The notes beneath the pieces were generated by a model. The model was not told the origin of the DNA and ran no database searches. It worked only from the letters and a program-made list of their open reading frames with translations. A stretch of DNA of 35,692 bases from Clostridiales bacterium. Its GTDB lineage: Bacteria; Bacillota; Clostridia; Oscillospirales; QAMX01. Position 1 is the stretch's first letter; each line of letters starts with the position of its first letter. This document shows positions 7,601 to 16,200 of this stretch, one piece after another. The stretch spans positions 1-35,692 of the forward strand of contig JAEDMJ010000020.1 in the NCBI GenBank assembly GCA_016303065.1, given 5' to 3'. Both the position numbers and the translations under genes were made by a program.

Positions 7601-8662
7601 CTAATTTTTGTTGTTGTACGCGTGCTTTGCGCGGCGGATGCGGTCGGGGAAGAGCCTTGTCATAACGTGAATCCCCGAGGTCATCAAAAGCGCAAGGGTT
7701 ACGCTGCGCGTTTGCAGAACACGTGCGGAAAGGCGGAAGAGTTTTCCGCATTCCGGGGGAAACTCACGGCACGAGGAGAGCCGTTCGCTTCGGACGACCG
7801 TGCGCGCAAAACCGCGGCGCTCTTTTTTTGAAAGCCGGCAGGACGGGGATTTCAGCGTCGCAAGGCACGAAAGCGCGCTTTTGACGAGCATATAGTCCGC
7901 AAGCTTTGCGTATTTGCCGCGTGAGATGCCAAACCGGCTGCAAAGCCGGACAAAACTTCTGTCGATCTCAAGGCAGATGTCGAATTTTTCCGGGAGGAAC
8001 TTCGTCGTGAGCGTCTCACGCGTGCTTTGGGTGTAGCGGTAGAAGGTTTCTGAAAGCACGGCGGCTTTCGGCGCAAGGCAAAGCACGTCGAAACAGAAGA
8101 GCCTGTCCTCTCCGTAGCTTATGCCGGAAAAACGGATATTGTTCTTCCGGAGAAACTCAAGGGAATACGCCTTGTTCCAGCAGGGGTTCAGCATATTCCT
8201 TGCGTAGAGTGAGAGAAGGTTGTCTCCATAATCCCTTTCGGAAAAGAGCAGAGCGCTGTCTCCTGAGTAGGGAGACAGCGTCTTTGTGTCGGTATTTTCT
8301 ATCTCGAAGCCGAAAATCACAAGCTCCGCGCCGTTTTCGGCAAGCGCCGAAACTGCCGCTTCCAGCGCTCCCGGAAGAAGATAGTCGTCGCTGTCGGCAA
8401 ACATGATATATCTGCCCTTTGCGGCGTCGATAAGGCGGTTTCGGGCGGCGGAAACTCCGCTTTTTTCACCCCGGAGACAGCGGATTCGCCCGTCGCCGAA
8501 GCCTTCGGCAAGGGCGGCGGTGCCGTCCGTCGAACCGTCGTCCGCCACAAGGATCTCGAAGCCGAAAGAGGTCTTCTGGCTGCTGAGAGAGGAGAGGAGC
8601 CTGGTTATAGAGTTTTCCGCGTTGTGCGCGGGGATTGCTACCGTAAGGAGGGGATCAGACAC
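7601..8662 (-). CDS. Family 2 glycosyltransferase
   Basis: A 353-residue GT-A fold glycosyltransferase that moves a sugar from a nucleotide donor to an unknown acceptor. The N-terminal catalytic domain has TVAIPAHNAE, the nucleotide-binding DDGSTDGT at residues 41-48, the metal-binding DSDD region at 90-93, and a GISYGEDRLF motif in mid-protein. The C-terminal third is basic and contains one moderately hydrophobic stretch, so loose membrane association is possible. I chose the GTG at 8662, which overlaps the kinase stop by 8 bases, since the ATG at 8704 lies deeper inside the kinase gene and adds non-family residues. Being last in the operon, it could use the sugar made by the upstream enzymes, but the sugar identity is not known. 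Confidence 0.82.
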   Translation of the reverse strand: MSDPLLTVAIPAHNAENSITRLLSSLSSQKTSFGFEILVADDGSTDGTAALAEGFGDGRIRCLRGEKSGVSAARNRLIDAAKGRYIMFADSDDYLLPGALEAAVSALAENGAELVIFGFEIENTDTKTLSPYSGDSALLFSERDYGDNLLSLYARNMLNPCWNKAYSLEFLRKNNIRFSGISYGEDRLFCFDVLCLAPKAAVLSETFYRYTQSTRETLTTKFLPEKFDICLEIDRSFVRLCSRFGISRGKYAKLADYMLVKSALSCLATLKSPSCRLSKKERRGFARTVVRSERLSSCREFPPECGKLFRLSARVLQTRSVTLALLMTSGIHVMTRLFPDRIRRAKHAYNNKN

Positions 8663-9677
8663 AGTAGTCTTCAAAACGCTTGATGACCTGGTCGGGAGTT
8701 GCAAAACCGGTCACTCCGATCTGCTGGATCGTGATCGAAGAAACGATATTTCCCATCTGGGCGGCGTCCTCGGCGCTGGCGCCAAGTGCAAGGGAGAGAA
8801 CGATGCCGGAGGAAGAAGCGTCGCCTGCGCCGCAGATATCGAAGGGGCCGGGAACGTCGATGGCGGGGGAGACGTGCATTCCCTCTGCGTCAAAGCAGAT
8901 GCTGCCTTCCTTGCCGCGGGTGACGAAGACCGGGCACTTGTTGCGCTCGTAAAGCTTTTTGCCGCACTCGAAGACGACGCTGTCGTCCGGGTCGCCTTCA
9001 AAGTCGGGCATGACGCACTTTACGACTTCAAAGTTGTTGCACTTCACGACCACATCGGAGAAGCGGTTGATATAGGCGCGGGAGTCGGCGTAGATGACAA
9101 GGTCGGGTCTTTCCGCGGCCAGCTCCATAAGCGCTTTTCTGACGTTTGTGTTGACAACGCCGCAGTCCTCTTCGATGAACTGGTCAAGAACAAGGACCGC
9201 CTGGGACTTGGCGGCGCACTTTTTGAGGTTTTCAATGATTTTCGCCTCGATATCGGCGTGAACAGGCACAAAGTTCTTAAAGTCAAGGCGGTTGAGCTCG
9301 GAGTAATCCCCGGGCTTGCCGCGCATGGGCTTGGTGTACGTCGAAGTGCAGCGGTTGGGGTCCCTGACCATGCAGGAGGTGTCGGCGCCGATTTTCTCAA
9401 GGGCGTTGAGAAGCTCCCAGCCCTCTCCGTCCTCGCCGACGATGCCAACGCAGAAGACCTTTGCGGTCAGTCCGCGGAGGTTGTTGGTGACGGTGCCGGC
9501 GCCGCCGGGGTAAATCCCCTTGCCGATAACCTGATAAGCGGTGAGTCCGGTCTCAAGGGAGGGCTCGTCAAGGTCGGGGTCGATGTAGAGATATTTATCC
9601 AGGCAGAAATCGCCCAGAACGGTTATGGCGCATTCAGGCGCACGGGCCATAAGCTCTTTGATGCTTTCTAAAGTCAT
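8655..9677 (-). CDS. PfkB-family sugar kinase resembling the HldE/RfaE heptose kinase domain
   Basis: A 340-residue ribokinase-fold enzyme. It has an N-terminal GDFCLDKY, a glycine-rich YPGGAGTV at 57-64 and the catalytic GAGD at 283-286. An internal T-T-K followed by LNRLDF near 113-133 resembles the RLDFE region specific to the heptose-7-phosphate kinase domain of HldE. By family knowledge such enzymes phosphorylate C1 of D-glycero-D-manno-heptose 7-phosphate. The nucleotidyltransferase domain normally fused to HldE is absent, and no separate one is visible. The ATG at 9677 follows AAGGA, 24 bases after the DHS-like gene. Placement in an operon with a GmhA-like isomerase supports a heptose or similar C7 sugar substrate, but another sugar phosphate cannot be excluded. 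Confidence 0.85.
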   Translation of the reverse strand: MTLESIKELMARAPECAITVLGDFCLDKYLYIDPDLDEPSLETGLTAYQVIGKGIYPGGAGTVTNNLRGLTAKVFCVGIVGEDGEGWELLNALEKIGADTSCMVRDPNRCTSTYTKPMRGKPGDYSELNRLDFKNFVPVHADIEAKIIENLKKCAAKSQAVLVLDQFIEEDCGVVNTNVRKALMELAAERPDLVIYADSRAYINRFSDVVVKCNNFEVVKCVMPDFEGDPDDSVVFECGKKLYERNKCPVFVTRGKEGSICFDAEGMHVSPAIDVPGPFDICGAGDASSSGIVLSLALGASAEDAAQMGNIVSSITIQQIGVTGFATPDQVIKRFEDYCV

Positions 9678-9701
9678 GGTAATCGTCCTTCCTTTTTTTT
9701 C

Positions 9702-10673
9702 TCAAAGACCGTATCGGTCGAAGATCTTTTTTGCAAGGTTGGGAAGCGTTTCCCTGTGCGTTCCGCGGACATAGAAGCTTTTGCCTCCGTCGGCGGTGGT
9801 GCGCGCAAGAATGGTTTTCCAGGGGCGGAAATAGTATCTCGGATCCGACTTGGGCGGCGTTACGGAGTAGTCGTCGTCCTCGATGTCGAGAAGATCGAAA
9901 ACCGCCGTCGTGATATCGTAAATTGAGCGTCCCTCCCGGCGGGCAACGTTCCGCGCCATGGCAAGGCACTTGAGATATACTTCCGGTCCGGCGACGGCGG
10001 AACCGAAGTTCAGGAATGTGCCGTGTTCAAGTCCGGCGATGCTGTTTGCATAGACGAGAAAGTCCGTATAGCTTGCCTCGCCGAGAACCGCTCCGTCACA
10101 GTTCGGGTGCTCATGGATGATGTCGTTTCCGACGCCGATGTGCACCGTGGCGGGAATTCCGAGTCGGTATGCGTTTCCGAGCACGCTGTATTTCTTATAA
10201 GGAAGATCGTTCTCCCAGATATAGCGTCCTATGGCTTCTCCGGCGCCCAGTCCGTCCCGGACGCCGTCGCGGAGGATGTCGTTGATGATCCCCGTCTCTT
10301 TCCAAAGGCCGAACTGTCCTTCGCTTATGTACTTTGCAACGCTTTCACAGGTGTAACCCTTGAGCGAAAACTCAAAGTCGTGGATGCTTCCGGCGCCGTT
10401 GGTTGCAAAGTGCGTGACAAGCCCGTTTTCGGCGAGCTTTATCATCCAGGGGCCGCAGCCGGAGCGGATGACATGGGCTCCGTACATGAGTATGGAGGAG
10501 GCTCCGAGCTTTTTCGACCGCACGACGGCGTCGGCAACGGCGTCCAGCTTCGGGTTTTCAAACGGCGGGGGAGGCGCTTCCGGGTCGACCATAACCGAGA
10601 GGTCGATGTCGCTGACGCGCTCGTCCAAAGGAAGGATCGAGAGCTTGCTTCTGTCAAATTTCGGATAAGGCAT
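9702..10673 (-). CDS. Deoxyhypusine-synthase-like protein of unknown function
   Basis: A 323-residue soluble protein. The block ILMYGAHVIRSG followed by a helix and TNGAGSIHDFE (residues 61-101) looks like the Rossmann-type NAD-binding half of deoxyhypusine-synthase-like proteins. The C-terminal stretch with YYFRPWKTI and FYVRGTHRE is strongly patterned and looks like a conserved active-site region. True deoxyhypusine synthase modifies eIF5A, which bacteria lack, so the reaction must be different. It sits between the SIS-HAD fusion and the HldE-like kinase in a tight operon, suggesting a step on a sugar phosphate or a sugar-amine conjugate. My assignment to this fold rests on motif memory only and is moderate. 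The ATG at 10673 follows AGAGGCGG. Confidence 0.6.
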   Translation of the reverse strand: MPYPKFDRSKLSILPLDERVSDIDLSVMVDPEAPPPPFENPKLDAVADAVVRSKKLGASSILMYGAHVIRSGCGPWMIKLAENGLVTHFATNGAGSIHDFEFSLKGYTCESVAKYISEGQFGLWKETGIINDILRDGVRDGLGAGEAIGRYIWENDLPYKKYSVLGNAYRLGIPATVHIGVGNDIIHEHPNCDGAVLGEASYTDFLVYANSIAGLEHGTFLNFGSAVAGPEVYLKCLAMARNVARREGRSIYDITTAVFDLLDIEDDDYSVTPPKSDPRYYFRPWKTILARTTADGGKSFYVRGTHRETLPNLAKKIFDRYGL

Positions 10674-10708
10674 ATTTTCGTTACCGCCTCTTGTCTTTTT
10701 CCGCCGGG

Positions 10709-12103
10709 CTATTTGTTGACGATAAAGGAGACGATCTTGTCCGCCTCTTCAAAGTCGGGAATGACCGCGCCGGCTCCCGCGCCGACAAGTCTGTCGCGCT
10801 TCCAGCCGTCGATGCCGAACTTGCGGGATTCGTCGGTGGCGACGGCGATGGGGTAGCCGCCGATGCGGGAGACAAGTTCGATTTCGACAAAGCCGTCGCC
10901 GAAGCTCAGAAGTTCGCTGCCGTCAAGGTTGTTTTCCGCAAGAAGTCTCTTGATGACAAGCTCCTTGGTGCAGGCGGTCGCGTGCTCGTCCAGAGCGCCG
11001 TAGATGTTCTCGCCGAAATACTTGTCAAGACCGAGAAGCGCGGCTTCCTCGCGGACCTGGGGCTGGTCGGTGCCGGAGGCGCAGTAAAGCTTGATTCCGG
11101 CGTTGAGAAGGCCCTCGAGAAGCGGAACGGAACCGCGGACAAGGAGCTCTTCGGGGTCGATGCTTCCGTCGGCAAGACCCTCGCGGCGGTCCTTGATCTT
11201 CTCCATGAGACGGCGGATGTACTCGTTCTTATAGACCATCGGGTCTTCGGCCTTGCCGCCGCGCTTGTTGATCTCGTCCGCAAGCGCCATGCACTGGTAA
11301 ATGGTCTGTTTTCCGGTCAGCATATCGACAAACTCGGTGACGCATTTTTCAATGTCGGCCGGGTCCTCCTTGCAGCCCTCGGGCGTGGCGGAAAGCTCTT
11401 CGCAGAAATACGGGATCATGATCTTCTGCCAGCCTTCGCGGATGAGGGAGAGGGTGCCGTCGAAATCGAAAAGGGCAAACTTGAAATCGTGACCCCTGGG
11501 CGGGAAGATGACCTCGAGACCCCAGACATCCTTGAGTCTTTCCCGGAGAACGGTGGCAAGGGCGTGTTCCGCGACCATGTGGATATCTTCTATCTGCTCC
11601 ATGCAGTCCGTCGGAGCGACCAGCGCCGCGTCGCAGAGGGGAAGGGTCTTTCCGCCGTCGCGTCCGAGGAAGCCGACAACGGTGATACCCGCGGAGCGGG
11701 CGTATTCACAGGCGCGGACGATGTTTTCGGAGTTTCCGCTTCCGGTGAACACGCAGAGAACGTCGCCTTTGGAGGCGAGAGTTTTCAGTTCGATTTTAAA
11801 AGCGTCTTCATAGCAGAAGTCGTTTGCAAGGCAGGTCACGACTGCGGAGGAGTCGGAGAGGCAGACGGCCTTGAACCCGTTCCGTCCGAGAACGGCACAG
11901 CCTTTGGTGAGGTCGTTGACCATGTGGGACGCCGTGGCGGAGGAGCCGCCGTTTCCGGCGGTGAAAACCGTGTTTCCGTTTTTCCAGGCGGCCAGGAGTA
12001 TCTCTGCGATGGAGGCGATTGCTTTTTCGTCGGTGCGTCCGACAATGCCGGAAACTTCGTCAAGATAGCTGCGAACTTCCGGTGTGAAATCTTTGCTGCT
12101 CAT
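10709..12103 (-). CDS. GmhA-like SIS isomerase fused to a HAD phosphatase
   Basis: A 464-residue two-domain protein. Residues about 1-195 form a SIS domain close to GmhA, the sedoheptulose-7-phosphate isomerase: GNGGSSATASH at 51-61, CLANDF at 91-96, a GSGNSEN phosphate loop at 121-127, and DIHMVAEH at 173-180. The position of the GmhA catalytic glutamate appears to be an aspartate (Asp64). Residues about 205-464 form a HAD phosphatase with DFDGTL (Asp213, Asp215), a motif II serine in CASGTDQ and the acidic motif GDGFVE; this looks like the phosphoglycolate-phosphatase type and not GmhB. The ATG at 12103 follows AAAGGAG with a ten-base spacer. In-frame sequence further upstream to 12349 looks non-coding. 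The fusion would link isomerisation and dephosphorylation of a C7 sugar. Confidence 0.85.
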   Translation of the reverse strand: MSSKDFTPEVRSYLDEVSGIVGRTDEKAIASIAEILLAAWKNGNTVFTAGNGGSSATASHMVNDLTKGCAVLGRNGFKAVCLSDSSAVVTCLANDFCYEDAFKIELKTLASKGDVLCVFTGSGNSENIVRACEYARSAGITVVGFLGRDGGKTLPLCDAALVAPTDCMEQIEDIHMVAEHALATVLRERLKDVWGLEVIFPPRGHDFKFALFDFDGTLSLIREGWQKIMIPYFCEELSATPEGCKEDPADIEKCVTEFVDMLTGKQTIYQCMALADEINKRGGKAEDPMVYKNEYIRRLMEKIKDRREGLADGSIDPEELLVRGSVPLLEGLLNAGIKLYCASGTDQPQVREEAALLGLDKYFGENIYGALDEHATACTKELVIKRLLAENNLDGSELLSFGDGFVEIELVSRIGGYPIAVATDESRKFGIDGWKRDRLVGAGAGAVIPDFEEADKIVSFIVNK

Positions 12104-12177
12104 TTGGCGTATTCTCCTTTGAATAGGGTGATGATCGGTGTATTGTGAATTTGTGATGTGCGACACTTTTGTCAGGT

Positions 12178-13065
12178 TCAGAGGGCGAGCGCCGCCGCGC
12201 CGAGAAGCGCAGCGTCGTACCCGAGACCCGTCTGTATGACGGAAAAGCGGGGATTGGCCGCGGAAAAAAGTCCGGAGCCGAGAGCGCTCTGTATTCCGGG
12301 GAGAAGGAGGGGAAAATCCATTGCGACTCCGCCGCCGAGCACGGCGCACTCGGGGTTCAGCAGGTTCGCGGCACAGGCCAGAGCCGTGCCTATCAGATAT
12401 CCGGCTTCGCGGTACAGTCCGGCGGATTCCCCGTCGCCGTTTTTTGCGAGCCCGGCAATCTGCTTTGCCGAAAGCTTTTTCCCGGTGCGTTCAAGGTATT
12501 TTGCGGCGATAGCGCTTCCGGAGGCCTCCGCTTCGAGACAGCCCAGTCCGCCGCAGCCGCATTTTCGTCCCGAGGGCACGACCTTGACGTGGCCGATCTC
12601 GCCTGCGTTTCCGCACGAACCGGTCAGAAGCTTTCCTCCCGAAAAAATGCTTCCGCCGATGCCGGTGCTGACTGTGACCCAGAGGTAATCGTCGACGCCG
12701 CGGCAGACGCCGAAGCGCTTTTCTCCGACGGCGCAGGCGTTCACATCGTTTTCGATGTACAGCGGGAGCCGGAACTCCTCACTCACAAAGCTTTTTATGT
12801 CGAAATCGCGGATCCCGGTTTTCGGGGCATAGACCCAGAGCCCCCTTTTCGGATCGCAGAGGCCGGGGATCGCCGCTCCGGCGCGGTCGGGGGAAAAAGC
12901 TTTTGCAAGGGGCAGCGCCGTCTTCAAAACGGCGGTCTTCAATTCCGAAAGGCCGTAGCCGTCGGGAAATTCGGCGAGAGCTTTTGCAAGGATCTCTCCG
13001 CTTTCGGAGACGATTCCGCAGAGAAGCTTTGAGCCGCCGATGTCAAGTGCGAGAATATTTCCCAT
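12178..13065 (-). CDS. ROK-family sugar kinase
   Basis: A 295-residue cytoplasmic kinase of the ROK family (glucokinase, fructokinase, N-acetylmannosamine kinase and relatives). It has the phosphate-binding LALDIGGSK at residues 5-13, the catalytic aspartate in ENDVNA (Asp107), the GHV histidine (His159) and the zinc cluster CGCGGLGC at 169-176. There is no N-terminal helix-turn-helix, so it is a kinase and not a ROK repressor. The ATG at 13065 follows GGAGG. It is the first gene of the minus-strand operon and is transcribed divergently from the alpha-mannosidase. It may phosphorylate a hexose released by that locus, such as mannose or glucose. The sequence does not fix the substrate. Confidence 0.9.
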   Translation of the reverse strand: MGNILALDIGGSKLLCGIVSESGEILAKALAEFPDGYGLSELKTAVLKTALPLAKAFSPDRAGAAIPGLCDPKRGLWVYAPKTGIRDFDIKSFVSEEFRLPLYIENDVNACAVGEKRFGVCRGVDDYLWVTVSTGIGGSIFSGGKLLTGSCGNAGEIGHVKVVPSGRKCGCGGLGCLEAEASGSAIAAKYLERTGKKLSAKQIAGLAKNGDGESAGLYREAGYLIGTALACAANLLNPECAVLGGGVAMDFPLLLPGIQSALGSGLFSAANPRFSVIQTGLGYDAALLGAAALAL

Positions 13066-13096
13066 TAGAGACGCCTCCGCGAACTTAGTCAAGTAT

Positions 13097-13125
13097 ATTA
13101 TATCATAAGGTATCAGCGATTCCAA
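13097..13125 (-). promoter_or_regulatory. Sigma-A promoter of the ROK-to-glycosyltransferase operon
   Basis: On the minus strand the -35 element TTGGAA is at 13125-13120 and the -10 element TATAAT at 13102-13097, with a 17-base spacer. It lies back to back with the alpha-mannosidase promoter. Confidence 0.78.
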
Positions 13126-13170
13126 TAGGCAGTGAGAGATAAATTTTGTGAAAATCTTTGAAAGAACTTC

Positions 13171-13199
13171 TTGCAAATTGCGTACGGGACAGTTATAAT
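13171..13199 (+). promoter_or_regulatory. Sigma-A promoter of the alpha-mannosidase operon
   Basis: The -35 element TTGCAA is at 13171-13176 and the perfect -10 element TATAAT at 13194-13199, with a 17-base spacer. The predicted start near 13206 gives a leader of about 55 bases. Confidence 0.82.
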
Positions 13200-13220
13200 C
13201 ATAAAGTACAATTCTATGCA

Positions 13221-13245
13221 GCGGCGCGGAACCGATATGCGCCGC
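13221..13245 (+). other. GC-rich leader hairpin just ahead of the mannosidase ribosome binding site
   Basis: GCGGCGC (13221-13227) pairs perfectly with GCGCCGC (13239-13245) around an 11-base loop. The stem ends 1 base before the AAAGGAGG site at 13247-13254. It may stabilise the mRNA 5' end or tune translation. Confidence 0.55.
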
Positions 13246-13260
13246 CAAAGGAGGAATATA

Positions 13261-16200
13261 ATGGATAACCAGATGGTCTACGCCATCGCGCAGAGCCTGA
13301 GAGACCACACTCAGGTGTCATACACACCTGCCGGACAGATGGAATACCGTGCGGCCAAGTATATTGCGCCGGAAAAATATGAGTTTCTGTCCGATTATGC
13401 GCCGCTGACCAGCTCGACGGTCATCACCGGCGACACCATTTTTATAAAGGGCACGCTTTCCGTACCGGACGAGATCCTCTCCGGTCCGGATTACAGAGAC
13501 TATCTCAGAATTGATATTCCCCACAGGGAAGGCATCGTCATCATCAACGGCGAACCCTATCACGGCCTTGACGACAACCGCTCGAGAATACCTCTCCGTG
13601 AAGAGTGGGCCGGCAAGACCCTGGATTTTGAAGTGATCGTTTTCGGAACCCGGGACAGACACAGAAACCGCACTTTTGTCAACGGTATCGGCTTTGAGCG
13701 CATCGACCTTAAGATCGAGAGCTGCTATTATCTCTATATCATCGCGAACGATTTCATGCGCACCTGCGGCAGCGAGCCCGACAATATGCACATCCGCGTT
13801 CGCGTCAACGCCGCCATCGAGAACGCCGTCAAGGACCTCGACCTTGACCTTGAGGGAGAAGCGCTCCGCGCCTCCGTCGCCCTGGCCGAGAAGCGCCTCC
13901 TCGACGGACTTGCGGAGATCGACGACGGCGACGTCCGCGGCCTTATCAGTCTCATCGGACACACCCACATCGACGTGGCGTGGCTCTGGCAGCTTAAGGA
14001 CACAGTTCGCAAGTGCGGACACAGCTTCACCAATATGCTCCGTCTTATGGACGAGTTCCCGGACTTCACCTTCTCCTGCAGCCAGCTTCAGCTTATGGAC
14101 TATACCAAGCAGTACTATCCTGCGGTCTTTGAGCAGATCAAGGAGCGCATCAGGGACGGCCGCTGGGAATGCGTCGGCCCCATGTGGGTCGAGAGCGACT
14201 GCAATGTCGTTTCCGGCGAATCCCTTGTCCGTCAGCTTATTTACGGCATCAATTTTGCCGAAAAGGAATTCGGCACCCACAGCCACGTGGCATGGCTTCC
14301 CGACACCTTCGGCTTCCAGCCCAATATGCCCCAGATCCTCAAAAAGAGCGGAACCGACTATTTCTACACCTATAAGCTCCACTGGCAGCATCAGAACCGT
14401 TTCCCCTACGGAATGTTCCGCTGGGAAGGCCTTGACGGCAGCGAGATCATAAGCTCCGTCGCCTACAACCCCGGATGCTACAACGGCAACCCGACTCCGG
14501 ACCAGCTCCGCGAGGCGAAGAACCGCAATCTCCAGAACGGCGAGTTTGACAACGTCATCTTCCCCTACGGCCACGGCGACGGCGGCGGCGGCCCGACCAG
14601 AGAGATGATCGAATACGCCCACAGGCTCAGGGATTTCCCCGGACTTCCCAGAACCCGCATGGAGCGTGCCGACGAGTATTTTGCCAGACTTGAGACGCAG
14701 CGCGACAAGCTTCCCAAGTGGTACGGAGAGCTTTATATCGAAACCCACCGCGGCACTCTTACGACCCAGGGAAAGATCAAGCGCAACAACAGAACCGCCG
14801 AAATCGGATACCAGAATGCCGAAAAGCTGGGTGTTCTGGCTTCGCTCATGGGCGCCGACCCGGATTGGAAGCTGCTGAGCGAGGGCTGGAAAAAGATCCT
14901 TCTTCTCCAGTTCCACGACATTCTCCCGGGCAGCTCGATCAACCCGGTCTATTCCGAAGACTGCAAGGAAGGATATGAGTTCATATTCTCCAACCTTGAA
15001 AAGTTTACCAACGGCCTGAAGCCCGCTTCCGGCGAAAGCTTTGCCGTTTACAACTTCCTTTCCTGGAACCGCGACGCCCTTGTTTCCGTGGAGACGGACG
15101 CTTCCGCCGCCTGCGGTAAAACCGTCGTCGGCGCGGACGGAAAGGCCGTTCCGACCTCCGTCGAATGCCTCGGAAACGGAAAGGCCCGCGTGACCTTCAA
15201 GGCGGAGCTGCCGGCTCTCGGATTTGCGAAGTTCTCTCTGGCTTCCGAAGCCGCCGTTTCCGGCAAGGCTTCAAAGGTTTCCACTGCCGGCGACGGTTCC
15301 GTCACCGTGGAGACCGACGGATTTGTCGTCACCGTAGACGCTCTCGGCAGACTCTCCAGCGTTTACGACAAAGCGCAGAAGCGCGACGCAGTCTCGGCTC
15401 CGGCAAACGATATCCGCCTCTTCCGCGACGGTCCCCAGAGCGAGGACGCCTGGAACATCTACGACATTTACAAAGAGCGTCCGGTCAGCTGCGACTGGAG
15501 AGTTGAGCTTTCCGTCAAGGAGAATTCTCCGCTCAGAACGGTTGTCCACGTTTCCAAGAAAATTGAAAAATGCGCCATCGAGCAGGACATCTGCATTTAT
15601 CCGGATTCTCCGATCATCGATTTCAGAACCCACATCGACTGGACGGAGCGTCACAAGGTCATGCGCGTCTACTTCCCGGCAAACGTCAAGAGCCAGTTCG
15701 CCGCATACGAAGTCGGCTTCGGCACCTTCCTGCGTCCGGCAAAGCAGAACACCAGCTTCGACAAGTCCCGCTTCGAAGTCAACGCCCACAAGTTTGCCGA
15801 TCTCTCCGAAGGCGACTACGGTGTGTCCCTGCTCAACGACTGCAAGTATGCCCACAGCTGCGACGACAATGTCATCGGCCTGACGCTGCTGCGCGGCACG
15901 ACTCATCCGGACCCGCTGGCAGATCTTGGCGGGCACGAGATCAACTACGCTTTCTATCCCCATGCCGGCGACTGGCGCACTGCCGGAACGCCGAGACGCG
16001 GACATGAGTTCAACAACAATCCGGTCGTTTGGAGCGTTGCCGATGATTTCGGCGCAGACATGGCCGGAAAGAGCCTTGCGGTCTGCAGCTCGGAAAACAT
16101 CATCATCGACACCGTCAAGCCCGCAGAGGACGGAAACGGTATCATTATCCGCGCCTACGAGTGCAACGGCTGCCGCGGAAACGCCGACATCAGCCTTGCA

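Noticed and set aside
8403..9671. Long plus-strand open frame antisense to the PfkB kinase and glycosyltransferase genes
   Set aside because: It has no family resemblance, crosses the boundary of two real genes and mirrors their codon usage. GC-rich codon bias creates such frames on the opposite strand.
10691..12148. 485-codon plus-strand open frame antisense to the SIS-HAD gene
   Set aside because: The opposite strand has complete SIS and HAD motifs with a good ribosome binding site. This frame has none.
13318..14916. 532-codon minus-strand open frame antisense to the alpha-mannosidase
   Set aside because: Valine/alanine/aspartate-rich shadow of the GH38 coding strand, with no domain motifs.
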